Below the pieces are notes generated by a model. That model was not told the origin of the DNA and made no database searches. It worked only from the letters and a program-made list of their open reading frames with translations. From Acidobacteriota bacterium (lineage in GTDB: Bacteria > Acidobacteriota > Terriglobia > Terriglobales > Acidobacteriaceae), in assembly GCA_013289685.1 (NCBI GenBank), contig JABCZL010000003.1:124001-188000 (forward strand): a DNA stretch of 64,000 nucleotides, written 5' to 3'. The position numbers were made by a program, and so were the translations under genes. This document shows, piece after piece, positions 47,131 through 56,262 of this stretch; position 1 is the first letter of the stretch; each line of letters begins with the position of its first letter.

Positions 47131-49383
47131 ATGATGCCCCTGCAACGACTCTCTCTCCGCACTTCCCTGTCTACTCTCACCCTGCTGATCGTATTAATCC
47201 TGAGTCTGACTGCGTCCAGTATGTGGGCGCAGCGGGGCAGCAAGGATCATCCGTGGTCCAATTCCAGCCTGTCTCCTGACGAGCGCGCGGCGATGGTGGT
47301 GAAAGAGATGACGCTGGACGAGAAAATCACGCTGCTGCACGGAACGGGTATGGTCGGGCTCAGTCCCATGAGCCCGCTGGCCGTGCACTCGAACGGTGGT
47401 GCGGGATATGTGCCGGGCATTCCGCGACTGGGCATTCCTGCCATTCAGATGTCGGACGCGGCTTACGGCGTCCGCAGCAGCGGAGAGAATGGGCGCTACT
47501 CGACTGCGCTTCCGGCTGACGTGGCGGGGGCCGCGAGTTGGGATCTGGATGCGGCCTACGAATACGGAGCGCTGATTGGCCGCGAGCTGCGCGCCCAGGG
47601 CTACAACATGACGCTGGGTGGAGGCATCAATCTCACGCGCGAACCGCGCAACGGGCGCACGTTCGAATATTTGGGCGAAGATCCAGTGCTGGCCGGGAAG
47701 ATGGTGGGAGCGGTGATGAAGGGACTGCAGGCGCAGCACGTCATTGGCGACATCAAGCACTACGCGCTCAATGATCAGGAGAGCGGCCGCAATGCCGTGA
47801 ACGTGAACATTGACAAGCGCGCTGCCCGCGAGAGTGACCTGCTGGCGTTCGAGATTGGGCTGCAGGAATCGGACGCAGCGGCGGTAATGTGCTCCTACAA
47901 CCGCGTGTATGGCGATTATGCCTGCGAAAACAAGTACCTGCTCACCGATCTTCTCAAGAAAGACTGGCACTTCAAGGGGTTTGTGCTCTCGGACTGGGGA
48001 GGCACGCACAGCGCGGAGAAGGCTTCGGCCGCCGGCATGGATCATGAGGAGCCGGGCGAGCTCTTCTATGGAGACGAGTTGAAGAAAGCAGTCGAGGCGG
48101 GCACGGTTCCGGCGACGGAGCTGGATGACCATGTGCATCGCATCTTGCGGGCTATGTTTGCCACGGGAGTGGTCGACGATCCTCCGCAGAAGAGTGTGGT
48201 CGACGTGGCGGGTGGCCTCGAAGTGGCACAGAAGATCGCTGAGCAAGGCGCCGTTCTGCTGAAGAATGATCACGGGCAGCTTCCACTCGATGCGTCGAAG
48301 ATTCACCGCATCGCAGTGATCGGCCCGCACGCGGACGTGGGAATGATTTCCGGTGGCGGTTCGGCGCAGGTCGATCCTCCGGGAGGAAACGTGATCATGC
48401 CTCCGGGCAAGGGCAACACTCATTGGCAAGATCACGTGTGGTTTCCGACTTCGCCGCTGAAGTCGATTCGGGCAAAAGCTCCGGGAGCGAAGGTGCAGTA
48501 TGATTCGGGCGCAGATCCCGCGTCGGCGGTGGCCTTGGCCAAGGACTCCGATGTGGCCATCGTCTTCGTCTACCAGTGGGAAAGTGAAGGGATGGACCTG
48601 AATAACCTCTCTCTTCCCGAGAATCAGGATGAACTGATTGCGAAGGTAGCGGCGGCGAATCCGCACACAGTGGTCGTGCTTGAGACCGGCACAGCCGTGA
48701 CCATGCCCTGGGTCGATCAGGTGAGCGCGGTGCTTGAAGCCTGGTATGCCGGCAGCCACGGGGCCGAAGCGGTGACGAACGTGATTTTTGGAGACGTGAA
48801 TCCGAGCGCGAAGTTGCCTATGACTTTTCCCAAGAGCGAAGCGGATCTGCCTCATCCCACGGTGGTGAAGCCTGGGCGCGAGTCAATTCCAAACTATAGG
48901 CAGCACGAGGTGTGGAAGCAGATTGCCACCGGACTGGCGCCGTTTCAGGTTACTTACGACGAAGGAGTGAAGGTCGGGTACAAGTGGTACGACGCGGAAA
49001 ACAAGACGGTGCTATTCCCCTTTGGCTACGGCCTGTCGTACACCACTTACGCGTATTCGAATCTGAAGGTGACGCCGGGAAAGAATCCGCGCGTGACTTT
49101 CACCGTCACTAATACGGGCAACCGTGCCGGAGCGGAAGTTGCGGAAGTGTACGCGTCGCTTCCCGCCGCAGCGGCGGAGCCTCCGAAACGACTGGTGGGC
49201 TGGAGCAAGGTCAAACTCAACGGCGGAGAAAGCAAAGAAGTGACGGTTGAGGTGAACCCGAAATATCTCTCCATCTTCAACGTTGAGCACAACGGCTGGC
49301 AGTTGCTTCCGGGAGACTACGGATTCATGGTGGGCGGCTCTTCGCAGAGCCTGCCGTTGAAGGAGTCTGTCAGTTTGAAGTAG
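47131..49383 (+). CDS. Secreted beta-glucosidase, GH3
   Basis: A 750-residue family 3 glycosidase. It has a signal peptide (LTLLIVLILSLTASSMWA), the (beta/alpha)8 domain with nucleophile Asp288 in FVLSDWGGTHS, KHYALNDQESGR, a second sandwich domain with the acid/base in WESEGMDL, and a C-terminal fibronectin-III-like domain (FTVTNTGNRAGAEVAEVYA). The start is one of two adjacent ATG codons at 47131, with CGAGGAG upstream. It is probably extracellular, acting on beta-glucosides. Confidence 0.95.
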   Translation: MMPLQRLSLRTSLSTLTLLIVLILSLTASSMWAQRGSKDHPWSNSSLSPDERAAMVVKEMTLDEKITLLHGTGMVGLSPMSPLAVHSNGGAGYVPGIPRLGIPAIQMSDAAYGVRSSGENGRYSTALPADVAGAASWDLDAAYEYGALIGRELRAQGYNMTLGGGINLTREPRNGRTFEYLGEDPVLAGKMVGAVMKGLQAQHVIGDIKHYALNDQESGRNAVNVNIDKRAARESDLLAFEIGLQESDAAAVMCSYNRVYGDYACENKYLLTDLLKKDWHFKGFVLSDWGGTHSAEKASAAGMDHEEPGELFYGDELKKAVEAGTVPATELDDHVHRILRAMFATGVVDDPPQKSVVDVAGGLEVAQKIAEQGAVLLKNDHGQLPLDASKIHRIAVIGPHADVGMISGGGSAQVDPPGGNVIMPPGKGNTHWQDHVWFPTSPLKSIRAKAPGAKVQYDSGADPASAVALAKDSDVAIVFVYQWESEGMDLNNLSLPENQDELIAKVAAANPHTVVVLETGTAVTMPWVDQVSAVLEAWYAGSHGAEAVTNVIFGDVNPSAKLPMTFPKSEADLPHPTVVKPGRESIPNYRQHEVWKQIATGLAPFQVTYDEGVKVGYKWYDAENKTVLFPFGYGLSYTTYAYSNLKVTPGKNPRVTFTVTNTGNRAGAEVAEVYASLPAAAAEPPKRLVGWSKVKLNGGESKEVTVEVNPKYLSIFNVEHNGWQLLPGDYGFMVGGSSQSLPLKESVSLK

Positions 49384-49435
49384 ATCTTCTTCGAAATATT
49401 TTCTTCCGCCTTTCCGGGGCTTGGGTCATCTCCAA

Positions 49436-49497
49436 CTTCACCCACGGCTTGCGCAGTGGGCTGCATTCTTTCGCCGCTTCTCGGCTAAAACAAGATG
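49436..49497. repeat. CCCACGGCTTGCGCAGTGGG palindrome and TTTCGCCGCTTCTCGGC
   Basis: CACCCACGGCTTGCGCAGTGGGCTG is a palindrome-like hairpin joined to ATTCTTTCGCCGCTTCTCGGCTAAAA. It lies between convergent genes and may be a dispersed repeat or a terminator. Confidence 0.6.
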
Positions 49498-49524
49498 CCC
49501 CGGACAACGGCTGCGACGGCGGCG

Positions 49525-52353
49525 CTACTCCGAACCCACGGGAAAAACGGTGTGCTTCGGCGCGGGCATGGGTGTTGAACCCTTCTGATCCTGCCAAAGA
49601 ACACGATTCAGGCGGGATGCGCCAGCCGCATCGGGACGAGAGAAGTCCATCTTCTCGGAGATCTTCGCGCCCGGTGCCTCGCGTCTGTTCGTCTCGTAAA
49701 TCAGGCCATTCTTCAGGTTGCGATAGTCCGCTTTGTAGGCCGGTTGATTGCCGGGGCCAGAAAACATATTTCCCATCACAGGGGCGTAGGCGTCGTTCTG
49801 ATTCATGGGCGGAAGGCCGAGCAACATTTCCATGGTGTGGATCAGGTTCACGGTGGTGTAGAAGCGGTGCTCCACGTTTGGTTGCGCGGCTGAGCCCAGC
49901 GAGTATTTGCTGACGACAAAGGCGATGGAGCGATGCGCGTCGACGTGGTCGGCGCCATCCTGGGCGTCGTCTTCCAACACGAAGATCGCAGTGTCATCCC
50001 AATAGGCGCTGTGCGAAACGGCATCGACCACGCGGCCCAGCGCCAGGTCATTGTCGGCGACGTTTGCCGCCGGGCGGGCATGCTCTGGGCGCGTACCCCC
50101 GGTGTGATCGTCGGGCAGGTAGAGCAGGACGAACGACGGCAGCTCAAACTCTGGTCCTTCGTGCGCGTCGCGGGCGCGAACGTAGGCGCCAAATTCATTC
50201 AGAAACTCATCGGCGCGGAGCTGGTCGGGATAGTCGGTGTTGAAATCTGGGTAGAGCGGATCGAAGTGCTCGCGCAGGGCCGCCTTGCTCGGCTTCACGC
50301 CGCCGAACAGCGGCACCGCCCACGGCCACGGGCTCGGCCCCGCGTGCGGATCACCCACGTTCGGCGGCAGCACTCCGCCCTGCTCCACTGCCTTGCGAGA
50401 ACAGCCTGCCTCGAGCTTCGGCGGCGTCCGTCCTTGCGCGATCGAATCCGAATGGTACCCGGTGCACCACACCGCGTTCACAAATTCGCCATAGAAGCGG
50501 TAGCTCACGTGATTGCGCGCCAGATTGTCCCAGAGAAATCCGGTGCCGGGGTCATCCACGTCTGGAATGTTGTGCTCCAGCGGATACTCTTCGCCGACCT
50601 GGCCTTGAAAATCGTAGGTGCGCTCCTTGCCGCGGTAGGCGATCTGCCAGGTTTTCTCGTTGTAGTCGGAGGTGATCGCGGCCGTCGACCAGATGTGCCC
50701 GTCGCCCGAGACTTCTCCGCTGTCATAGAAATTGTCGAGCACGCCGAACTGGAGAGCGAGCTTGTGCTCGTTGGGCGTGATGTCGGCGCCGTACATGGTG
50801 AGCGACGGATCGCCGTCGCCGACTTGTTGATCGCCGAGCTTCAGGTCGCCGAGGATCTGGTCGTAGGTGCGGTTTTCCTTCAGCACGTAGATCACGTGCT
50901 TGATGGGATTCTGGACGCCGGCGAACGAGATGGTTCCGGGATCGCTGTGGAACAAGTTGTCGCGTCCGACGACTTGCGTCAGCTGCGGGAGCTTTTCAAG
51001 AGTCGACGGGATGTTCAGGCGGGCGATTGATCCCCGGAGCAGCGTGGCGATGTACGGATGATCGCGGTGCTTCATCTCGCTGCTGGTCTTGCCCATGTCT
51101 TTGTTGGCACGCGTGCCTTCTCCTTTAGCCGTGGCGATGAGGAGATCGTCGCCGTGAACGGCGAGGGCGCTGGGGTACCAGTCGGTGGGGATGAAACCGA
51201 GAATAGGCCGTTTTCCTGTGAGGTCTTTCCACGACTCAAGTTGCTGGGAGGTATCGAAGACGGCGACCGCATCGAGCGACGAATCCGCCACGAACAATCG
51301 CCGACCGTCCTGAGAAAGGGCGAGCGCGGTCGGAAAAGTTCCACGCGATTCTTGTTCTGGGATTCTAGTCGAGAGATGAACTTCGGGCGGAATAGCCGCA
51401 GTCGATAGGGCAACGACGAGGTCAGCATTCGACAGCGCGACGTACAGCGTTTTCTCGTCCGGAGTCAGCAACAGAGCCGTTGGATGGGAGCCTGGAGCCA
51501 GCGGTTCGTCCGGCTGCTCAAGTGGCGTCCGACGCGTAACAACGCCGCTCGTCAAGTCGAGTTCAGCCACTTGTGACGCATTCCACAAACTGCACCACGC
51601 CCGGCGTCCATCGCGGGTTGCCACGCAGGTGTACGGAAAGGACGACGGCACCAGGTCGTTGGTGGTCAGATCGAAAGTGTGGAGCACCTTGCCGGGTGCA
51701 GGGTCGAGCAGGATCGCATTGTCCGACAGGTTGTTGGCGACGAGGAGCTTGTCCTTACCTGCGGCGGCTACCACCGCCAAGCCCGCCGGATACGGAATTG
51801 CCATGTGCGGAGGCGCAGTTAGTCCAACTGCCAGCTTCTTCCCTGTCGGTAGCGGCTGGAGCGCGATGGGAATGAACCTCTCAGGCGTGACCTTGCCTGC
51901 AGCGAAGCTGTAAACCGCGATGCCGTTTCCTGTGTCGCCGGGCCTCGCTCCGGTCGGATCGGTCAGCGATCCGACCGACGCGTACAGGTGCTTGCCATTC
52001 GAACTGAATGCGAGGCCGATGAAGTAGCTTTGGTGGGATGTGTCACTGAGGCGCGCGTCGGGATATTCGACGATTTGATTCGTCTTCAGATCGAGCACCG
52101 AGATCGACTGGTGCGCGAGCGTTTCCTGCGTGCCGTAGCCATCGTTCAGCAGCGCGGCGTAGCGCCCATCGGGACTCAGCACCATCGTGGCGGGAAAGCT
52201 GTTGGTGCTGCCGATGCGGCCGGGCGCGGGAACGGTCAGCATCTTGCTGGTGGGGAGCATGATGGGAGGCCGCTCGGCGGATGGCTCTTGCGCGCAGAGA
52301 GGCGCAGCGGCGAGCAACAGGCAAATAGAAAGATGGCAGAACGAACGAGTCAC
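49525..52353 (-). CDS. Beta-propeller/phosphoesterase fusion protein, secreted
   Basis: A 942-residue exported protein with a signal peptide (CHLSICLLLAAAPLCAQ). The N-terminal part (about 40-470) is a YncE/surface-layer-type propeller (SVLDLKTNQIVEYPD, PTALLLTPDEKTLYVALSNAD). The C-terminal part (about 490-900) is a PF04185 acid phosphatase/phospholipase-C-type phosphoesterase (IKHVIYVLKENRTYDQILGD, TAAITSDYNEKTW, IFVLEDDAQDGADHVDAHRS). The GTG start has GGAGG beside it. Its place next to phoU-pst suggests phosphate release from organic esters; the fusion itself is known in Acidobacteria. Confidence 0.92.
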   Translation of the reverse strand: MTRSFCHLSICLLLAAAPLCAQEPSAERPPIMLPTSKMLTVPAPGRIGSTNSFPATMVLSPDGRYAALLNDGYGTQETLAHQSISVLDLKTNQIVEYPDARLSDTSHQSYFIGLAFSSNGKHLYASVGSLTDPTGARPGDTGNGIAVYSFAAGKVTPERFIPIALQPLPTGKKLAVGLTAPPHMAIPYPAGLAVVAAAGKDKLLVANNLSDNAILLDPAPGKVLHTFDLTTNDLVPSSFPYTCVATRDGRRAWCSLWNASQVAELDLTSGVVTRRTPLEQPDEPLAPGSHPTALLLTPDEKTLYVALSNADLVVALSTAAIPPEVHLSTRIPEQESRGTFPTALALSQDGRRLFVADSSLDAVAVFDTSQQLESWKDLTGKRPILGFIPTDWYPSALAVHGDDLLIATAKGEGTRANKDMGKTSSEMKHRDHPYIATLLRGSIARLNIPSTLEKLPQLTQVVGRDNLFHSDPGTISFAGVQNPIKHVIYVLKENRTYDQILGDLKLGDQQVGDGDPSLTMYGADITPNEHKLALQFGVLDNFYDSGEVSGDGHIWSTAAITSDYNEKTWQIAYRGKERTYDFQGQVGEEYPLEHNIPDVDDPGTGFLWDNLARNHVSYRFYGEFVNAVWCTGYHSDSIAQGRTPPKLEAGCSRKAVEQGGVLPPNVGDPHAGPSPWPWAVPLFGGVKPSKAALREHFDPLYPDFNTDYPDQLRADEFLNEFGAYVRARDAHEGPEFELPSFVLLYLPDDHTGGTRPEHARPAANVADNDLALGRVVDAVSHSAYWDDTAIFVLEDDAQDGADHVDAHRSIAFVVSKYSLGSAAQPNVEHRFYTTVNLIHTMEMLLGLPPMNQNDAYAPVMGNMFSGPGNQPAYKADYRNLKNGLIYETNRREAPGAKISEKMDFSRPDAAGASRLNRVLWQDQKGSTPMPAPKHTVFPVGSE

Positions 52354-52481
52354 GGCGCCTCCGAGGATGGTGGAGTCAGAAATGAAAGAGGTGATGAGCG
52401 TAATGCAAGGCGGGTCGCATGGTCAAAGAGCGTACTTTGGGCAGAAGCGAAATCGCCTCATTCCGAGCTTTGTCCTAAGCT

Positions 52482-52591
52482 TTGTCATCCTGAGCAAAGC
52501 GAAGGACCTCTTCATTTGCTGGCAGCATCGGCGCTCACTGCGAATGCATAGATCCTTCGGCCCGCCAAGAACGCGGACCTCAGGATGACAA
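52482..52591. repeat. 110-bp element with TTGTCATCCTGAG inverted ends
   Basis: Perfect 13-base inverted ends (52482-52494 and 52579-52591) surround AAGCGAAGGACC... and a second CAGGATGACAAG follows. The same end sequence is present at 1338, 12171 and 17295. It fits a small non-autonomous repeat. Confidence 0.8.
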
Positions 52592-52632
52592 CAGGATGAC
52601 AAGACGTTGAGATGCGTCCCAGTTATTGGCTG

Positions 52633-53346
52633 CTATTGGCCCGAGGCGCGCGTTGTCGGGCGGTCTGATTCGTGGCCTTCGGAATCGCCGGGATGCACGT
52701 TGTGGCGGACGTCGGCGCCTTGCACCCAGAAGATGACGTCCTCGGCGATGTTGGTGGCGTGGTCGGCGACGCGCTCGAGATTGCGCGCCACCAGCAGGGC
52801 ATCGAGAGCCTGGCGCACGACTTCGGGGCGGTCGTTCATCGTCTTGACTAATTGGATGAAGGCGTCGTCGCGCATGCGGTCGATGACGCTGTCCATTTCG
52901 AGAACGGCCTGCGCGAGTTCCGCCTTGCCTTCGATGAAAGACTCCAGCGCGCGCCGCACCATGGCGCTGACGGCCGCGCCCATGCGCGCGATGTCAACGG
53001 GCAGCTCTGCCGCGGGCAGTTCGACCATGTCCATGACGCGCTCGGCAATGTTGACCGCCTGATCGCCCACGCGTTCGAGATCGGAATTAATCTTAGTCAC
53101 GGCGAGGATGAACCGCAGGTCGACGGCCATGGGCTGCTGCATGGCGAGCAGATCGAACGCGGCTTCGTCGATTTCGCGCTCGGCAGTATTGATCATGCTC
53201 TCGCCTTCGAGCACCATCTGGCAGCGGGTCAGGTCGCGCTCTACATAAGCCTGGCGGGCGCGATCCACCGCCTGCTCCGCCAGCCCTCCCATGCGAAGCA
53301 ACCGTTGCCGAAGATCGTCGAGCCCTAGCTGAAAACGCGTACGCAT
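52633..53346 (-). CDS. phoU: Phosphate transport regulator PhoU
   Basis: A cytoplasmic helical protein that links PstSCAB to the sensor kinase and turns off phosphate-starvation signalling. Two PhoU helical repeats are visible, with the metal-binding pattern ERVGDQAVNIAERVMD and ERVADHATNIAEDVIF (Glu-x-x-x-Asp/His-x-x-x-Asn). Length of 237 is normal. The C-terminal tail is polar (HPGDSEGHESDRP). It is 28 bases behind pstB, so it is in the same operon. Confidence 0.95.
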   Translation of the reverse strand: MRTRFQLGLDDLRQRLLRMGGLAEQAVDRARQAYVERDLTRCQMVLEGESMINTAEREIDEAAFDLLAMQQPMAVDLRFILAVTKINSDLERVGDQAVNIAERVMDMVELPAAELPVDIARMGAAVSAMVRRALESFIEGKAELAQAVLEMDSVIDRMRDDAFIQLVKTMNDRPEVVRQALDALLVARNLERVADHATNIAEDVIFWVQGADVRHNVHPGDSEGHESDRPTTRASGQ

Positions 53347-53374
53347 TTATCCTGACCTTCCTATCGAAATCCGC

Positions 53375-54133
53375 TTATCCAAATCTGCCGGTGATGTAGT
53401 CTTCCGTCTTTTTGTCCGACGGTTTGGTAAAAATCTTTTCCGTCTTGTCGAACTCAATCAGCTTGCCCAGCAGGAAGAAGCCGGTGAACTCGGCCACACG
53501 CGCTGCCTGCTGCATATTATGCGTCACAATTACGATGGTATACCGCTCTTTGAGCTGGAAGATCAACTCTTCAATTTTTCCCGTGGAAATGGGATCGAGC
53601 GCGGAGCAGGGCTCGTCCATGAGCAGAACCTCGGGTTCAACGGCCAAGGCGCGCGCAATGCACAAACGCTGCTGCTGGCCGCCGGAGAGGCTGGCGCCGG
53701 ATTTTTTGTGGATGTGATCCTTCACTTCGTCCCACAGCGCCGAAACCTCGAGCGAATGCTGCACGATGTCGTCGAGCTTGCCGCGGTCGCGGAATCCGTT
53801 GAGCTTCAGGCCGGAGGCGACGTTGTCGTAAATCGACATGGTGGGAAACGGGTTGGCCTTCTGAAAAACCATCCCCACGCGGCGGCGGAGTTGGGTCGCC
53901 GAGGTGCCGTTGTAGGCGTCGATTTCGCCAATGCGGACGCGGCCCTCAACGCGGGCCTCGGGAATGGTCTCGTGCATGCGATTGATGCAGCGGATGAACG
54001 TGGACTTGCCGCATCCCGAGGGACCAATCAGAGCGGTGGCGTGATTGGCCGCCACTTTCAGATTGATGTCGTACAGCGCCTGGCCTTTGCCATACCAGGC
54101 ATTGAGACTCTCGACCTGGATTCCGACACCCAT
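53375..54133 (-). CDS. pstB: Phosphate ABC transporter ATPase
   Basis: ATP-binding subunit of the high-affinity phosphate importer. Walker A is GPSGCGKST, the signature is LSGGQQQRL, Walker B is [13 protein letters not shown] with catalytic Glu, and the His loop is [12 protein letters not shown]. The [12 protein letters not shown] segment is PstB-specific. 252 residues is typical. The gene follows pstA with a 3-base gap. Confidence 0.97.
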   Translation of the reverse strand: MGVGIQVESLNAWYGKGQALYDINLKVAANHATALIGPSGCGKSTFIRCINRMHETIPEARVEGRVRIGEIDAYNGTSATQLRRRVGMVFQKANPFPTMSIYDNVASGLKLNGFRDRGKLDDIVQHSLEVSALWDEVKDHIHKKSGASLSGGQQQRLCIARALAVEPEVLLMDEPCSALDPISTGKIEELIFQLKERYTIVIVTHNMQQAARVAEFTGFFLLGKLIEFDKTEKIFTKPSDKKTEDYITGRFG

Positions 54134-54136
54134 AGA

Positions 54137-55069
54137 TTATGCCGCTCCAAACGTACCACGGCGGACGACGTAGCGTACCGCCGCGACGGATGTGACGATG
54201 AGAAGAATGAGCACAAACGCTCCCGCCCATGCCTGCCGGTGCAAATCATCATAGGGCGAGGTCGCGTACTTGAAAATCTGCAGCGGCAATGCGGCTGTCG
54301 GTTGATCCAGCCCCAAAGTCCAGGGCTGACGCTGCCAGTGAGAGTTCCAGGGCAACCGGCCGCTCCAGTATTCATTGCCGAGAGCAGTGAACAGCAGCGG
54401 AGCCGTTTCGCCGGCGATGCGTGCGAAGGCCAGCATGACGCCAGTAATCACGCCGGAGGTTGCGGTTCGCAAGGTGATGGAAAGCGTCGTTCTCCAGCGC
54501 GGGATGCCAAGCCCATAGGCAGCTTCACGCAGAGCCTGCGGCACAAGGAGCAGCATCTCTTCGGTGGTCCGGCTGATCGTGGGGACCATCATGATGGCCA
54601 GAGCAACGCCGCCCGCCAGAGCCGAGAAATGTTTCTGAGAAAGCACAACGATGGCGTAGGCGACAATGCCGATCACGATGGAGGGCACGCCGTTCAACAC
54701 GTCGGCAGTGAAGCGGATCGCGCTCCCCAGGCGATTGCGTCCGAACTCGGCCAGATAGATGCCTGCGCCTATACCGAACGGAACACCGATCACGCTGGCG
54801 ACCACGAGAATGAGCGCTGATCCCACGATGGCGTTGGCCATTCCGCCTCCGGTTTCGCCCTCAGGCACCGGAATGTGCGTCAGGAAAGCCCAGTTGAGGG
54901 AGCCGACGCCCTTGTATATCAGGTAGCCGAAGATGGCGACCAACGGAATCAGCACCAGCACCACGGTCAGCACAGCTACGCCCGTCATGACGTGATCGGT
55001 GATGCGGCGGCGCCAACTCACAGGGGACACGGCTTGCCGGACCGCAGTGTTGACGGTTGGTTCAGGCAT
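54137..55069 (-). CDS. pstA: Phosphate ABC transporter permease PstA
   Basis: One of two inner-membrane channel subunits. About six membrane helices are visible, with the EAA-loop signature LREAAYGLGIPRWRTTLSITLRTA that contacts PstB. VPFGIGAGIYLAEFG is conserved. It overlaps pstC by eight bases. Confidence 0.96.
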   Translation of the reverse strand: MPEPTVNTAVRQAVSPVSWRRRITDHVMTGVAVLTVVLVLIPLVAIFGYLIYKGVGSLNWAFLTHIPVPEGETGGGMANAIVGSALILVVASVIGVPFGIGAGIYLAEFGRNRLGSAIRFTADVLNGVPSIVIGIVAYAIVVLSQKHFSALAGGVALAIMMVPTISRTTEEMLLLVPQALREAAYGLGIPRWRTTLSITLRTATSGVITGVMLAFARIAGETAPLLFTALGNEYWSGRLPWNSHWQRQPWTLGLDQPTAALPLQIFKYATSPYDDLHRQAWAGAFVLILLIVTSVAAVRYVVRRGTFGAA

Positions 55070-56096
55070 GTCCCCTCGCAGGCTGGCCGCGGGTTACGGT
55101 CCACACCAGCAGTTGCGCCAGAGCATTCACGATGATGGTGACCAGGAACAGGGCCAATCCAATCTCGATCAGGGAGGAAAGGTAGACGTCACCCGTAGCC
55201 TCGCTGAACTCATTGGCCAGCACGCTAGCCATCGTGTATCCGGGCGCGAACAGTGATTTCGCGATCTCGGGACGATTGCCGATCACCATGGTGACCGCCA
55301 TGGTTTCGCCGAGGGCCCGTCCTAAGCCAAGAATGATTCCGCCGACAATTCCAGCGCGCGCATTACGCAGCACGCCGACGCGGATCATCTCCCAGCGGGT
55401 CGCTCCCAAGGCAAGTACGCCCTCGCGCTGGTGCTGGGGAACAACCATGAGCACTTCCCGGGTGATGGAGGAGATGATGGGCACAATCATGATGGCCAGG
55501 ATGATGCCCGCCGCCAGCATGCCGATCCCGTACGGAGGACCTTCAAATAGCCCGGTCCAGCCCAGGGTCTTCGCCAGGAATGGCTGGACGTACCCGCTCA
55601 AGAGCGGCACAAGGACGAAAATTGCCCACAATCCGTAAATGACGCTCGGAATGGCGGCCAGCAGTTCCACGAAGAACGAAAGCGGCCCGCGCAGCGCTTT
55701 GGGGCACATTTCGGTGGTGAACACCGCGACGCCTACCGAAAGGGGAACGGCAATGATCAGGGCAACCAGTGACGAAACCAGCGTTCCGTAGATGAAGGGC
55801 AGAGCGCCGAACCGTTCGTTCACCGGATCCCAGTCGCTGCCGCCGAAGAACTTGAATCCAAAGGCGTGCCAGGAGAGGCGGGAGCCCGACATCAACTCGT
55901 AAACGATGAGCACCAACACGCCGAGAACGGCCAAGCCACATACGGTCATGGCCGACTTGAAGACGCGGTCGGGAACCTCGCCGCCAGAAGTCTGCAGCAA
56001 CGGCGTAGCCCGGTCCGCCGAGGTGGATGTAACTTTCGTCCCTTCAACGGGTTGCGGTCCGGGCATATCAGGCCGAGGTAAGGCAGGGTTGGCCAT
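55062..56096 (-). CDS. pstC: Phosphate ABC transporter permease PstC
   Basis: The second channel subunit, with six or more membrane helices and the EAA loop QREGVLALGATRWEMIRVGVL. An N-terminal 45 residues are polar. It is the first gene of the pst operon here; pstS is about 7.6 kb away, so the binding protein is expressed from a different unit. No clear ribosome site precedes ATG 56096, where TTAACA-like repeats lie instead. Confidence 0.96.
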   Translation of the reverse strand: MANPALPRPDMPGPQPVEGTKVTSTSADRATPLLQTSGGEVPDRVFKSAMTVCGLAVLGVLVLIVYELMSGSRLSWHAFGFKFFGGSDWDPVNERFGALPFIYGTLVSSLVALIIAVPLSVGVAVFTTEMCPKALRGPLSFFVELLAAIPSVIYGLWAIFVLVPLLSGYVQPFLAKTLGWTGLFEGPPYGIGMLAAGIILAIMIVPIISSITREVLMVVPQHQREGVLALGATRWEMIRVGVLRNARAGIVGGIILGLGRALGETMAVTMVIGNRPEIAKSLFAPGYTMASVLANEFSEATGDVYLSSLIEIGLALFLVTIIVNALAQLLVWTVTRGQPARGHA

Positions 56097-56119
56097 TCGT
56101 GTTAACCGTAGCAGAGACT

Positions 56120-56136
56120 TGTTACAAAGGTGTTAA
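56120..56136 (-). promoter_or_regulatory. Candidate Pho box before pstC
   Basis: On the plus strand TGTTAC-AAAGG-TGTTAA is a direct repeat with 11-base spacing, which is the layout of PhoB/PhoP boxes. On the minus strand it reads TTAACA-CCTTT-GTAACA. A third TTAAC lies at 56102-56106, close to the start. It stands between pstC and the CHAD gene, so it could serve both. Confidence 0.5.
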
Positions 56137-56139
56137 AAT
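56131..56139 (+). promoter_or_regulatory. Candidate extended -10 for CHAD, TGTTAAAAT
   Basis: TGTTAAAAT overlaps the candidate Pho box, 123 bases before the CHAD start. The overlap would place CHAD-ppx and pst under a common phosphate signal. Confidence 0.4.
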
Positions 56140-56262
56140 CAGCGAAGCTTTTTCCGCCGTCGTGGGAGCCATTGGTCAACTCTGAATTCTCTGTCTCCGA
56201 GATCATGCTTTTCGAATGAATGCGGTACTAACCCTCGCCCGCTGCCGGGATTTATTTTCTTT

